Part shown: positions 17,418 to 26,671 of the stretch, one piece after another
Layout: every line of letters starts with the position of its first letter
Numbering within the stretch: the stretch's first letter is position 1
Assembly: GCA_029259715.1 (NCBI GenBank)
Contig: JAJDEP010000003.1
Location: forward strand, 62,001 to 126,000
DNA from: Planctomycetota bacterium
Lineage (GTDB): Bacteria; Planctomycetota; B15-G4
DNA: 64,000 nt
Direction of reading: 5' to 3'
Notes under the pieces: model-generated
Told to the model about the DNA's origin: nothing
Databases searched by the model: none
What the model saw: the letters and a program-made list of their open reading frames with translations, nothing else
Made by a program: the position numbers and the translations under genes

Positions 17418-18610
17418 GCCCCGCCCCCCACCGCCCGGATCCCCACCGATTCGACGCGGCCCGCATCGATGGCATCGCGCAGAGCGACATCCGCCTGCAG
17501 TCGCGCAAGTGCGCGGAGGTCGGCGGCGTGAACCTCGGCCAGGGCATCTGCGATCAGCCCACCCCGGACGTGGTCAAGGCCGCCGCCAAGGCCGCCATCG
17601 ACGACGACCAGTCCATCTACACCAAGTACGAGGGCATCGATGCCCTGCGGGTCGCCATCGCGGGCAAGATGGCCGACTACAACGGCCTGCCCTGCGATCC
17701 CGACAGCGAAGTCCTCGTGACGGCCGGGTCCACGGGCGGGTTCGTGGCGGCCACCCTCTCGTTCATCGATCCGGGCGACGAGGTGATCCTCTTCTCGCCC
17801 TTCTACGGCTACCACTTCAACGTGCTGCGCATGGCCCAGCCGGTGATCAAGTCCGTAACCCTGCGGGGCGACGACTTCGCCTTCGACCCCGACGAGCTGG
17901 CCGCGGCCTTCAGCGACAAGACCAAGGCCATCGTGATCAACACGCCGGGCAACCCGAGCGGCAAGGTCTTCACCCGCGACGAGCTGGCTCTCATCGCCGA
18001 CCTGTGCGTGCGTCACGACGCCCTGGCCATCACCGACGAGATCTACGAGTACATCCTCTACGACGGGCACGAGCACGTGTCCCTGGCCACGCTGCCGGGC
18101 ATGCGCGAGCGCACGATCACCCTCTCGGGCTTCAGCAAGACCTACAACATGACCGGGTGGCGGCTGGGCTACGCCGTCGCCCCCGAGCCGCTGACCCGGC
18201 GCATGGGCGTCATCGCCGACCTGCTCTACATCTGCGCGCCGTCACCGCTGCAGCACGGCGTGCTCGCGGCCTTCGACCTGCCGCCGGCCTACTACTCCCA
18301 GCTGCTGGCCGACTACGACCGCAAGCGCGCCCTGACCATGGCGGCCTGCGACGCCGTGGGCCTGCGCAGCCTGCGACCCCAGGGCAGCTACTACCTGATG
18401 GTGGACGTGCGCGGCGCCGGCTTCGCGTCCGACCGCGAGGCCGCCGACGCTTTGCTGGAGCGCTGCGGCGTGGCGGCCGTGCCGGGTTCGTCCTTCTACA
18501 TCGACCCGGCCGACGGCGCGACGCAGCTGCGCATCTGCTTCGCCAAGCAGGACCACGACCTGGAGCGGGCCTGCGAGGGCCTGCGCCGCCTCGGAGCCGT
18601 GCGGTCATGA
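17414..18610 (+). CDS. PLP-dependent class I/II aminotransferase (kynurenine/aspartate-type)
   Basis: 398 residues. It shows the motifs NLGQGICDQPTPD, TAGSTGGF, NTPGNPSGKVF, TDEIYEYILYDG and Lys in LSGFSKTYNMTGWRLGY, then PGSSFY and LRICFAK. This matches the aspartate/kynurenine aminotransferase subgroup. It is a second aminotransferase in tandem with the previous one but only distantly similar, so a paired transamination pathway is possible but unproved. The ATG at 17414 overlaps the previous stop and its stop overlaps the PH-domain gene. Confidence 0.9.
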   Translation: MSPAPHRPDPHRFDAARIDGIAQSDIRLQSRKCAEVGGVNLGQGICDQPTPDVVKAAAKAAIDDDQSIYTKYEGIDALRVAIAGKMADYNGLPCDPDSEVLVTAGSTGGFVAATLSFIDPGDEVILFSPFYGYHFNVLRMAQPVIKSVTLRGDDFAFDPDELAAAFSDKTKAIVINTPGNPSGKVFTRDELALIADLCVRHDALAITDEIYEYILYDGHEHVSLATLPGMRERTITLSGFSKTYNMTGWRLGYAVAPEPLTRRMGVIADLLYICAPSPLQHGVLAAFDLPPAYYSQLLADYDRKRALTMAACDAVGLRSLRPQGSYYLMVDVRGAGFASDREAADALLERCGVAAVPGSSFYIDPADGATQLRICFAKQDHDLERACEGLRRLGAVRS

Positions 18611-19230
18611 CCGACGACGACACCCCGGGGCCCCGCCCCCCCGATCTCGTCCAGACCGGTGTGCCCTGCAAGCTCAACCGCAAGATCATCAAGGGCTGGT
18701 ACTGGAGCGGCATCCTCGGCTCCATCGCCTTCGCGGGCGGCGGGCTGCTGGCCGAGTACTTCTGGCTCTCGGAGCAGGACTGGTGGCCGCTGCCCATGGG
18801 CGTGGCGGCGGCGGCGGTGGGCCTGTTCATCCTGGCCCTCGGCCTGATCACGCCGGTGCTGGCCTGGCGCCACTGGACCTACACCATCCGCGAGCACGAC
18901 GTGTTGATGGAGTTCGGCATCGTGTGGAAGACCTCGCGGTCGGTGCCGCGCCTGCGCATCCAGCACGTCGACGTGAAGATCGACCCCATCGACCGGCTGC
19001 TCGGGCTGGCCAGCGTGACCCTCTACACCGCGGGGAGCAGCGGCGAGGACGCCGAGATCCCCGGCCTGCTGCCCGAGATCGCCGAGGCCATCCGCGAGGA
19101 GTTGCTGATCACCAGCGAGATGCTCGACGCCCTGCCCACGGACGACACGCCGCCGGTCGACGCGGCCGGGACCGCGCCCTCCGACGGCGACGCCCCTCCG
19201 GGCGCACCCGGCGCGCCCCACGATGGCTGA
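18607..19230 (+). CDS. Bacterial PH-domain membrane protein (YdbS-like)
   Basis: 207 residues. Two hydrophobic segments (about 35-52 and 60-83) are followed by a bPH2 domain with RHWTYTIREHDVLMEFGIVW and SVPRLRIQHVDVKIDPIDRL, the hallmark R-I-Q-x-V-D stretch of YdbS/YdbT proteins. It ends in a Pro/Asp-rich tail. YdbS-YdbT pairs in Bacillus are linked to tolerance of amylocyclicin-type peptides. The gene overlaps the next by 8 bases, as is usual for this pair. Confidence 0.85.
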   Translation: MTDDDTPGPRPPDLVQTGVPCKLNRKIIKGWYWSGILGSIAFAGGGLLAEYFWLSEQDWWPLPMGVAAAAVGLFILALGLITPVLAWRHWTYTIREHDVLMEFGIVWKTSRSVPRLRIQHVDVKIDPIDRLLGLASVTLYTAGSSGEDAEIPGLLPEIAEAIREELLITSEMLDALPTDDTPPVDAAGTAPSDGDAPPGAPGAPHDG

Positions 19231-20734
19231 GCCGGACGCCGACGCCCCGGAGGCCGCGCTGCAGCGGCTGCACTTCGCGACGACCATCGCGGAGCTGCCC
19301 GCTTCCATCAAGTCGATGCTCCTGCCGATCATCGCCATCTTCGTCGCGTCGAAGGCCCAGGCCACCGGCCGCAACTTCCTCATCTTCGCGGCGGTGGCCG
19401 GCGCCCTCTCCGTGCTCGGCAGCATCCTGCGCTACATCGCCACGCGCTACGGACTGGTGGGCGACCAGCTCGTGATCCGCTCGGGCGTGCTGTTCAAGCG
19501 CCGCCGCTCGATCCCGCTGCAGCGCATCCAGAACATCGACCTCAAGCGCGGCGTGTTCCATCGCCTGCTGGGCGTTGCCGAGGTGCGCGTCGAGACGGCC
19601 GGGTCCGAGGGCAGCGAGGCGCACCTGCGCGTCGTCGGCAAGCAGGCCGCCGAACTCTTCCGCACCGACCTGCTGCGGCGCCGGGGCCTGGCGCTCGGCA
19701 CGGGTGCAGCGCCCGAGACGGCCGCAGACCAGGGCCAGGTGCTGCGCCGCAGCTCGATGCTCGAGCTCATGGTCGCCGGCGCCACCGAGAACCGCGCCGG
19801 CCTCATCATCGGCTCGCTGTTCGGACTCACCGAGGTGGCCGGCATCGAGATCGACGAGGCCATCGAGACGGTCTGGGAGCAGCTCTCGGGGCAGATGGCG
19901 GGACTCGGTGCCGGGGCCCAGGTCATCGCCGGCGTGGCCGCGGGCATGCTGCTCGTCTTCGCCGGGTGGGTCGTCTCCATCGTGCTCGAGGTGACCAAGC
20001 ACTTCGGGTTCACCCTGCGCGAGCGCGGCGACGAGCTGCGCTGTACGTACGGCCTGCTGACCCGCATCGAGGCGGTGGTGCCGCGCCCGCGGCTGCAACT
20101 GCTGCGCATCGAGGGCAACCCGCTGCAACGCCTGCTGGGCGTGCGCACCGTCATCGGCGAGACGGCCGGCACCGCCGGGGACGCCCAGGCCGGCGGTCGC
20201 GTCTCGTTGTCGCCCCTGCTCCCGGAGGCCGAGGCCGCCGGGCTCTGCCACCAGGTCCTGCCGGAGTACGACCTGCGCAACGTCGCGCTGCAGCCCGTGC
20301 ATCCCCTCGCCGTGCGGCGCGCCTTCCTGCGCTACACCATGATCGGCCTCGCGCTGCTGGGCGGACCCGCCTGGGCCCTCGGCGGTTGGTACTGGGCCGT
20401 CCCGGCGGCCTGGATCGTCGTCGCCCGGGTCTTCGCCCGTTGGCGCTACCGCGCGCTGCGCTGGGCCCACCAGGACGCCTGTGTCGTCGCCCGCTCGGGC
20501 CTGTGGAACCGCCGCATCTGGCTGGTGCCCGAGTCGAAGGTCCAATCCGTATCGGTGACCTCGTCGCCGTTCCAGCGGCGCTACGGCCTCTCGACGTTGC
20601 ACGTCCACACCGCGGGGACGAGTGGTCTCGGCCACGCGCGCATCGCCGACATCGCCACCGAGCTGGCCCAGGATCTGCGCGAGAAGCTGGCGCGGGCGTC
20701 CAACGGCAGCGGGCTGCTGCGCGGCGGCATCTGA
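19223..20734 (+). CDS. Bacterial PH-domain membrane protein (YdbT-like)
   Basis: 503 residues with three PH repeats separated by paired membrane segments. The repeats are marked by KRRRSIPLQRIQNIDLKRGV (about 90-110), RIEAVVPRPRLQLLRIEGNP (about 280-300) and IWLVPESKVQSVSVTSSPFQ (about 430-450). This is the YdbT architecture, partner of the preceding YdbS-like protein. It probably faces the cytoplasm at the membrane; what it binds is unknown. The TGATG junction with the next gene indicates coupling. Confidence 0.88.
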   Translation: MAEPDADAPEAALQRLHFATTIAELPASIKSMLLPIIAIFVASKAQATGRNFLIFAAVAGALSVLGSILRYIATRYGLVGDQLVIRSGVLFKRRRSIPLQRIQNIDLKRGVFHRLLGVAEVRVETAGSEGSEAHLRVVGKQAAELFRTDLLRRRGLALGTGAAPETAADQGQVLRRSSMLELMVAGATENRAGLIIGSLFGLTEVAGIEIDEAIETVWEQLSGQMAGLGAGAQVIAGVAAGMLLVFAGWVVSIVLEVTKHFGFTLRERGDELRCTYGLLTRIEAVVPRPRLQLLRIEGNPLQRLLGVRTVIGETAGTAGDAQAGGRVSLSPLLPEAEAAGLCHQVLPEYDLRNVALQPVHPLAVRRAFLRYTMIGLALLGGPAWALGGWYWAVPAAWIVVARVFARWRYRALRWAHQDACVVARSGLWNRRIWLVPESKVQSVSVTSSPFQRRYGLSTLHVHTAGTSGLGHARIADIATELAQDLREKLARASNGSGLLRGGI

Positions 20735-21459
20735 TGGGAAGCGCGCCCCGCGACTGGCAGGTCCTCACCGTCGACGGCAGCGCCATGCACCACACGGCGA
20801 GCCTGCCGACGGCCTGGGCCGGTGAGCTCTGGCGCGCCGTCGACGCCGGCGAGCTCGACGACCACTCCGACCGCCCGCTGCCCGACGGCCGCCGCGCCCA
20901 CGTGAAGATCTACCGGCGCCGGGCCAAGCACGGCTGGCTGCGTCGCCTGCGGGCCGGCCGCGCCGCACGCGAGGGCGCCGGCTACCGCGAGTTCGGACGC
21001 CTGGGCATCCCCACCGCCACGCTGCTGGCGTACGGAGAGAAGCGCCGACATCGCCTCCACGAGTGGGGCCTGGTGTGCAGCCTCCACGCCGAGGTCCCGG
21101 ACGTCGCGGCGGCCTGGCGATCAAGGCGGGACGACGAGCTGCTGCAGGCCTGCGCGCAGCTGCTGGCCTCGATCCACAACGCAGGGCTGTGCCATGGGGA
21201 CGCCGTCACGCGCAACTTCCTCGCCGCCCACCCGCGCCCGCTGACCTTCGACCTCGCCTCGTGGGGACGCGCGAACCGCCGCCGCCGCACCGAGGACCTG
21301 ACCCGCTTTCTCGGTTCGGTGATCAAGCTCTCCACCGAGCCGACGCTGGCCCGCCAGCTGCTGCGCCGCTACGAGAGCTTCGTCGTCGACGGCGTCCCCG
21401 ACGCCGACCGCCTGCTGGAGCGGGCCAACCGCTGGGCCTCACGGGCGCCCCGTCCCTAG
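20734..21459 (+). CDS. Kdo/InaA-type lipopolysaccharide kinase-like protein
   Basis: 241 residues. Basic N-lobe with VKIYRRRAKHGWLRRLRAGR, then the catalytic motif CHGDAVTRNFLAA (about 150) and the metal-binding LTFDLASWG (about 170), as in KdkA/InaA/RfaP kinases that phosphorylate LPS core sugars. Such a role implies an outer membrane. It is the last gene of the operon and its stop overlaps, tail to tail, the stop of the HAD gene. The acceptor is not known; it could also be an unrelated small-molecule kinase. Confidence 0.75.
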   Translation: MGSAPRDWQVLTVDGSAMHHTASLPTAWAGELWRAVDAGELDDHSDRPLPDGRRAHVKIYRRRAKHGWLRRLRAGRAAREGAGYREFGRLGIPTATLLAYGEKRRHRLHEWGLVCSLHAEVPDVAAAWRSRRDDELLQACAQLLASIHNAGLCHGDAVTRNFLAAHPRPLTFDLASWGRANRRRRTEDLTRFLGSVIKLSTEPTLARQLLRRYESFVVDGVPDADRLLERANRWASRAPRP

Positions 21460-22178
21460 CAACCCGGAACCGAAGGCCCCGGCGCGGCGTCCTTCGCGGC
21501 GTCCATGGCATCGGCGAGCGCGGCGAGGTCGGGCACGCGCAGGTCGGGTTCGGCCCCATCGGGCGGCGTGGCCCCGTCGCCCTGACGCTTCACCAACACG
21601 CTGGGGATGCCCAGGCGACGCGCCGGCGCCACGTCATGGAAGCGGCTCTGACCCACGTGAGCGTGCCGCGCCGCCAACGCCCCCAACAGTTCCCGCGCCT
21701 GCAGGAACGGCGCCGCGTCGGGCTTGTAGGCGCCGGCCTGCTGGGCCGTGACGACGAAGTCGATGCGCTCGCCCAGGTGCCGGCGCGTCTGCGCGAAGAG
21801 GTCGTCGTCGATGTTGGAGATGACGCCGATGCGCACGTGACGCCGCAGGCGATCAAGGGCCACCAGCGTGTCCTCGAAGGGACGCCAGTGGGGCAACGAG
21901 TCGGCGAAGGCGGACGCTTCGTGAGGCTCCGGCGTGGAACCGTAACCCGCCAGCACGGAGGCGAGCGTCTGCGCCAACACGTCGCGGTAGGGTTGCCACC
22001 CCTCGGCCTCGGCCTGCGCCTCGCCGGCGGCGTAGAGGCGCAGCACACGTCCCGGTGAGACGTCGAGGCCGCGCGACGCCAGCAGCGGCCCCACGGCGTC
22101 GAGGATGCCGGTCTCCCAATCGATGAGCGTCCCGTAGCAATCGAAGGTCAACACGTCGATGTCGCGCAGATCGAGCAC
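21456..22178 (-). CDS. HAD-superfamily hydrolase (haloacid dehalogenase type II-like)
   Basis: 240 residues. Nucleophile motif FDCYGTLIDWE (about 13-23, the first Asp is catalytic), motif II in GVISNIDDDL (about 115-124), Lys in AYKPDAAPFL and an acidic motif region replaced by HVGQSRFHDV, where DD is usually expected. C1-cap type, as in type II haloacid dehalogenases and small phosphatases. The substrate is unknown. The start is GTG at 22178, supported by TAAGCT six bases upstream. Confidence 0.83.
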   Translation of the reverse strand: MLDLRDIDVLTFDCYGTLIDWETGILDAVGPLLASRGLDVSPGRVLRLYAAGEAQAEAEGWQPYRDVLAQTLASVLAGYGSTPEPHEASAFADSLPHWRPFEDTLVALDRLRRHVRIGVISNIDDDLFAQTRRHLGERIDFVVTAQQAGAYKPDAAPFLQARELLGALAARHAHVGQSRFHDVAPARRLGIPSVLVKRQGDGATPPDGAEPDLRVPDLAALADAMDAAKDAAPGPSVPGC

Positions 22179-22190
22179 CGCGCCAGCTTA
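22179..22190 (-). promoter_or_regulatory. TAAGCT-N6-GTG box before the HAD gene
   Basis: On the minus strand TAAGCT (22190-22185) is followed by GGCGCG and the GTG at 22178. No Shine-Dalgarno sequence is present. Confidence 0.42.
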
Positions 22191-22269
22191 GCCGCCGGCG
22201 CACCGCACTTCTCCCCCCGCTTGGTTGTCCTCGGTTACCATGCGCGCCCCGAGGACTGGGAGACAGCAC

Positions 22270-22818
22270 ATGGTCGCGGTCTGCGTCCTGCTCGCCGACG
22301 GCTTCGAGGAGCTCGAGGCCGTCACCATCATCGACGTCCTGCGTCGCGCCGGCGTGGAGACCTCCGTCCTCGGCGTGACCACGCGCGCGGTGCGCGGCTC
22401 CCACGGCATCACCGTCACGGCCGACGGCCTGCTCGCCCAGGGCGCCGACCAGGCCTGGGACATGGTGGTGCTGCCGGGCGGCATGCCGGGCTCGGCCAAC
22501 CTGCGCGACGACGCCGGCGTCCAGGCCCTGCTCAAGCGCCAGGCCCAGCGCGGCGGCAAGCTGGCCGCCATCTGCGCCGCGCCCATCGCCCTCGCGGCGG
22601 CCGGCTTGTTGGACGGGCGCCGGGCCACCAGCTACCCCACCTTCGCCGACCAGCTCGGCAGCGCCGACTATCGCGAGACCGAGGTGGTGGTCGACGGCGA
22701 CCTCATCACCAGTCGCGGCCCCGGCACGGCGCTGGCTTTCGCCCTGCGCCTGGTCACCGAACTCCAGGGCAGCCAACTCGCCGGCGAGCTCGGCCAGCAG
22801 ATGCTCGCCCCCTCCTGA
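22270..22818 (+). CDS. DJ-1/PfpI family protein (YajL/ThiJ-like)
   Basis: 182 residues of the DJ-1 subgroup: FEELE with the conserved Glu (about 12-16), MVVLPGGMPGSANLRDD and the nucleophile elbow AAICAAPIAL with Cys about 106. Members act in glyoxal or oxidative-stress defence and as chaperones; deglycase activity is debated. The ATG at 22270 has GGGAG 7 bases upstream. It is a single gene between HAD (-) and BNR (-). Confidence 0.9.
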   Translation: MVAVCVLLADGFEELEAVTIIDVLRRAGVETSVLGVTTRAVRGSHGITVTADGLLAQGADQAWDMVVLPGGMPGSANLRDDAGVQALLKRQAQRGGKLAAICAAPIALAAAGLLDGRRATSYPTFADQLGSADYRETEVVVDGDLITSRGPGTALAFALRLVTELQGSQLAGELGQQMLAPS

Positions 22819-22845
22819 ACAGCGGCCCCTCGGCGCAGCGCCCCC

Positions 22846-23952
22846 TCAGCTGAAGCGCACCGCGTCCACGGGCGGCAGGTGGGTGCTGACCACCTGCCAT
22901 GAGTCGCCCTGGTCCTCGCTGACGAACAGGCTGCCCGTCGTCGTGCCGAACGCGAGGCGGTCGCCGCTGCTGTCGATGTCGAGGGCGTGCCGGAAGGTCA
23001 GGTCGTAGGCAAAGGTCTGGGGCAGGCCCTTGGAAAGCACATCGAAGGTCTTGCCGCCGTCCCGGGTGCGCGTCACCACCACCTTGCCGTCGACGGGGAT
23101 GCGGCACTCGTCTTTCACGGCCGGCACGAACCAGGCGGTGTCCGGCTCGCGCGGATGCACGACGACGGGGAAGCCGAAGCTCGAGGGCTGCACGTCCTGC
23201 AGCTCGGTCCAGTGCCCGCAGCCGTCGACGCTGCGGAAGATGCCGTTGTGGTGCTGGGCCCAGACCACGTCGGGGTCGCTGGGGCTCATGGCGAGTTGGT
23301 GCGGATCCTGGATCAACGGGTTGTCGGCGTCGTCGGGCGGCATGTAGGCGGCCCGCATGCCCTCGGCGCGCACCTCCCAGGTCGCGCCGTCGTCCTCGGT
23401 CACCCACACGCCGCCGCACGAGACACCGATGACCACGCGCCCGCTGTCGCGCGGATCGACGCAGATCGAGTGCAGGCCGGGTAGGTCCATGCCACCCCCC
23501 ATCCACTTGGCCCGACGCGGATCGTTCCAGAGCGACTCCACCAGCGCCCACGAGTCGCCCGCGTCATCACTCTTGAACAGGCCGCCGGGGATCGTGCCCG
23601 CCCACAGCCGGCCGGGCTGGTCCGCGCCGCCGGACGCCAGCGACCAGATCACCTCGGTGTTCCAGGGAATCTCCTTGCCCCACCCGTCCTTGTCTTCCAG
23701 CCCCTCGGGCTTCTCGGGGTACGTCGGCTTGGCGATCTCGTCCCAGCTCTTGCCGCCGTCACGGGAGCGATGCAGCTTCACGCCGAAGTGCCCGAGCGCC
23801 ATGGCGGCGAAGAGCGTGCCGTCGCGCGGATCGACGTGGATCAGGCCGGCGTGGTCGCCGAGGAAGTCGACGCCGGAGACGGCCCAGCCGTCCGCGCCGC
23901 GCGTGACAGTGAAGACGCCCTTGCGGGTCGCCACGTGAATGCGATCGCTCAT
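22846..23952 (-). CDS. BNR/YCF48-like beta-propeller protein (exo-sialidase-like)
   Basis: 368 residues with six Asp-box (BNR) repeats: SRDGGKSWDE, SDDAGDSWAL, TEDDGATWEV, SVDGCGHWTE, TRDGGKTFDV and SEDQGDSWQV. They imply a beta-propeller as in sialidases and photosystem assembly factors. There is no signal peptide, which argues for a cytoplasmic protein, and no sialidase catalytic Arg triad can be assigned. It starts one base after the stop of a MoaD/ThiS-like gene, so the two are translated together. Confidence 0.85.
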   Translation of the reverse strand: MSDRIHVATRKGVFTVTRGADGWAVSGVDFLGDHAGLIHVDPRDGTLFAAMALGHFGVKLHRSRDGGKSWDEIAKPTYPEKPEGLEDKDGWGKEIPWNTEVIWSLASGGADQPGRLWAGTIPGGLFKSDDAGDSWALVESLWNDPRRAKWMGGGMDLPGLHSICVDPRDSGRVVIGVSCGGVWVTEDDGATWEVRAEGMRAAYMPPDDADNPLIQDPHQLAMSPSDPDVVWAQHHNGIFRSVDGCGHWTELQDVQPSSFGFPVVVHPREPDTAWFVPAVKDECRIPVDGKVVVTRTRDGGKTFDVLSKGLPQTFAYDLTFRHALDIDSSGDRLAFGTTTGSLFVSEDQGDSWQVVSTHLPPVDAVRFS

Positions 23953-23953
23953 C

Positions 23954-24223
23954 TCAACCTCCCGAGAGGGCCTGCATGACGTAGATTTCGGCGTCGGCCG
24001 CCACGGCCAGGGCCAGTGCGGTGCGGTCGGCGAGCCGCTCGCCGTCGACGTAGACGGTCACGTGCTTGCGCACGGCGCCCTGGTCGTCGAGCACGTAGTC
24101 GCGCAGGCGCGGGTTGTCGGCGAACACGGCCTCGAGCGCGGCCCGCACCGTGTCCCCGGACACCGCGGCCTCCGGTGCTTCCAAGTGCCGCCGCAGATTC
24201 GGCGTGAAGACGACCCTGACCAT
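23954..24223 (-). CDS. MoaD/ThiS-like ubiquitin-fold sulfur carrier
   Basis: 89 residues of beta-grasp type ending in the double glycine ALSGG, the site that is adenylated and thiocarboxylated in MoaD and ThiS. No MoeB/ThiF, MoaE or ThiG gene is nearby, so the sulfur acceptor is unclear. It is coupled by a one-base gap to the BNR-propeller gene, suggesting a joint role rather than routine molybdopterin or thiamine synthesis. GGGAG lies 9 bases before the ATG at 24223. Confidence 0.85.
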   Translation of the reverse strand: MVRVVFTPNLRRHLEAPEAAVSGDTVRAALEAVFADNPRLRDYVLDDQGAVRKHVTVYVDGERLADRTALALAVAADAEIYVMQALSGG

Positions 24224-24419
24224 GTGCGCACGCTCCCGATGACGCGCTCCACCGCAGCCGCACCGCGACCCGGAGTCGCGCCGCGGCGAAGGGCGCGACG
24301 TTAGCCGCGACCCCGCGGGCGGTCAAACGCCGGGCACGGCGCCGGCCGTGGCAGAACGGACATGATGCCGCCACGACTCGCACTTGTTCCGGACCCGGAC
24401 GACGGGGATGCTGATCGGC

Positions 24420-25184
24420 ATGGACGCACTGCTCTCGGTGGAAGGCCTGAGCTACCGCTACGGTGATCGCGTGGCCGTCGACACCGTGGACTTCACGGTC
24501 GCCCGGGGCGAGGTCTTCGGCCTGCTCGGTCCCAACGGCGCCGGCAAGACCACCGCCATCTCGTGCCTGTGTGGCATCCTCAAGCCGGCGGCCGGCACGT
24601 TGCGCTTGCACGGCAAGCCCTTCGACCCGCGAGCGAGCGGTCGCGATCGGGCGCTGCTGGGCGTCGTGCCGCAGGAGCTCGCGCTGTACGACGGCCTCAC
24701 CGGCCGTGAGAACCTGGTGCTCATCGCGAAGCTCTACGGCGTGGCCGACGCGCACGCCGCCACCGACCGCGGCCTGGCCCTCGCCGGACTGCAGAGCCGC
24801 GCCGACGAGCGCGTGAAGAACTACTCGGGCGGCATGAAGCGCCGGCTCAACCTCGCGGCGGCCCTGCTCCACGAACCCGAGCTGGCCCTGCTCGACGAAC
24901 CCATGGTGGGCGTCGACCCGCAGTCGCGGCACCACATCTTCGAGACCCTCGAGGGCCTCAAGCAGTCGGGCCGCGCCATGATCTACACGAGCCACTCCAT
25001 GGATGAGGTCGAGCGGCTGTGCGACCGCGTGGCCATCCTCGACCGCGGCCAGCTCGTGGGCGTGGGCACGGCAGCCGAGTTGGCGGCCCAGGCCGGCGCG
25101 CCCGACGGCGACCTCGAGGCCACCTTCCTCAAGCTCACCGGTCACTCGCTGCGCGACGGCTCCTCCGCGAGCGCCGAGGCATGA
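24420..25184 (+). CDS. ABC transporter ATP-binding protein
   Basis: 254 residues, CcmA/NatA-type ATPase: Walker [10 protein letters not shown] (about 38-46), Q-loop VPQE, signature [10 protein letters not shown], Walker [15 protein letters not shown] and H-loop TSHSM. It pairs with the ABC-2 permease whose ATG overlaps its stop (ATGA). The start is uncertain: the ATG at 24420 gives the usual family N-terminus [15 protein letters not shown]; the one at 24408 is the alternative. The 196 bases upstream (24224-24419) show no feature I can support beyond the MoaD gene leader. Confidence 0.92.
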   Translation: MDALLSVEGLSYRYGDRVAVDTVDFTVARGEVFGLLGPNGAGKTTAISCLCGILKPAAGTLRLHGKPFDPRASGRDRALLGVVPQELALYDGLTGRENLVLIAKLYGVADAHAATDRGLALAGLQSRADERVKNYSGGMKRRLNLAAALLHEPELALLDEPMVGVDPQSRHHIFETLEGLKQSGRAMIYTSHSMDEVERLCDRVAILDRGQLVGVGTAAELAAQAGAPDGDLEATFLKLTGHSLRDGSSASAEA

Positions 25185-26491
25185 GGGCGATCCTGCTCCT
25201 CGTCGGCAAGGACCTGCGCCTGTTCGTGCGCGACCCTGTGGCCTTGTTGCTCGCCGTCCTGCTGCCCGTGGCCCTGGTCACCACCTTCGGCTTCATCATG
25301 TCCAACATGGGCGGCGGCAGCGGCGGCATGCCGTCGGTGGACGTGGCCGTCCTCGACCTCGACGACAGCCCCGACTCGCGGGCCTTCGTGGCCGCCTTCT
25401 CAGCGGCGGACGGCATCGACGTCGACATCCCGAGCCCCGCGAACGCCTCCATTGAAGCACTGACCACGGCGGTGCACGACGGCGACACCCCCTTCGCGCT
25501 GATCATCCCGAAGGGCTTCGACGGCGGCGCCGAACTGCAGCTGCTGCGTGACCCCGGCCGGAACATCAGTCAGCAGATCCTGTTCATCGGCCTCGTGCGC
25601 GCGCTCATCGAGGCGCGCGGATCCGACATCGCCTGGGACATCCAGTCGCGCACCATGCGGGCGGCGGGCATCCCCGAGGAGTGGATGGAGCGGGTCGAGA
25701 CCTTCACGCGCCCCTTCGCCGGCGCCATCGAGACGCTCTTCGAGGAGGCCGAGACCCAGGGCCTGCTCGCCAACGGCGACGGCGAGGCGGGCGGCGATTT
25801 CGACATGACGCGCTTCGTGACCCAGGCCCTGCCCATCAACGCCACCGACATCGTCCCCGAGGGGCGCGACAAGCAGATCACCTACATGGTCTCCCATGCC
25901 GTGTCGGGCATGACCGTGATGATGCTCATGTTCAGCCTGGTGGGCTACGCGCGCTCGCTCATCGAGGAGCGCGAACAGGGCTCGCTGCGGCGCCTGCTCG
26001 TGACGCCCATCCCCCCTGCGACGATCCTGTGGAGCAAGCTGCTCGGCACGGTCATCGTGGGCGTCGGCCTGACCCTGATCCTCTTCGCCTACTCGGGCGT
26101 AATCTTCGGCCTCGACGTGTGGTCGCGCTGGGACACCCTGCTGATCATCGCGATCCTGACGAGCATCGCCGTGACGGGCTTCGCCCTCGTGATCGCGTCG
26201 TTCGCAAAGACCGACAAGCAGGCCGACGGGCTCTCGACCATCGTGATCCTGGTCATGTCCTCCATCGGCGGCGCGTGGATGCCGCTGATGATGATGCCCG
26301 AGTTGGTGCAGACCCTGGCGCGCTTCACCCTCCCGTTCTGGTCGATCCACGCGTTCCAGCGCACCTTCTGGAACGACCAGCACTGGACCAGCCCCGCGAT
26401 CCTCACCGACCTCGGCGTGCTGCTGGCCATCGGCGTCGGACTGTCGCTGCTCGCCGTGACCATCTTCCGGCGCCGCTACCTCTCCGCCTGA
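25181..26491 (+). CDS. ABC-2 type transporter permease
   Basis: 436 residues. One N-terminal membrane segment (about 18-40), a large extracytoplasmic domain (about 45-225) and five further segments in the C-terminal half, with SLIEEREQGSLRRLLVTPIP as the conserved ABC-2 coupling region. This is the YhaP/DrrB/NatB-like architecture of exporters for drugs, sodium or lipids. The substrate is unknown. It overlaps the ATPase gene by 4 bases and probably shares its transcript. Confidence 0.9.
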   Translation: MRAILLLVGKDLRLFVRDPVALLLAVLLPVALVTTFGFIMSNMGGGSGGMPSVDVAVLDLDDSPDSRAFVAAFSAADGIDVDIPSPANASIEALTTAVHDGDTPFALIIPKGFDGGAELQLLRDPGRNISQQILFIGLVRALIEARGSDIAWDIQSRTMRAAGIPEEWMERVETFTRPFAGAIETLFEEAETQGLLANGDGEAGGDFDMTRFVTQALPINATDIVPEGRDKQITYMVSHAVSGMTVMMLMFSLVGYARSLIEEREQGSLRRLLVTPIPPATILWSKLLGTVIVGVGLTLILFAYSGVIFGLDVWSRWDTLLIIAILTSIAVTGFALVIASFAKTDKQADGLSTIVILVMSSIGGAWMPLMMMPELVQTLARFTLPFWSIHAFQRTFWNDQHWTSPAILTDLGVLLAIGVGLSLLAVTIFRRRYLSA

Positions 26492-26564
26492 GCGCGCCCG
26501 CTAAGGCGGGGCTCCGGCCGCATTCCGGCCGAGCGCCCTCGTCCCGGCGAGGCACCCGACACAA

Positions 26565-26644
26565 CGGGGCGCCCGACCGAGCTGCCCTCGCGGCGGCGCG
26601 GGGCCGGCGGTACCATCGCCCTCTGGACGCGGGGCGCCCGACCG
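26565..26644. repeat. Two copies of a 15-bp direct repeat upstream of the microcompartment genes
   Basis: CGGGGCGCCCGACCG occurs at 26565-26579 and again at 26630-26644, 65 bases apart, in the 220-base gap between the ABC permease and the first BMC-P gene. The gap also holds CGGCCG-CATTC-CGGCCG (26515-26531), a possible terminator of the ABC operon. Confidence 0.55.
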
Positions 26645-26671
26645 CCCCGTCTCAACAGCCCCGGACCGTCG

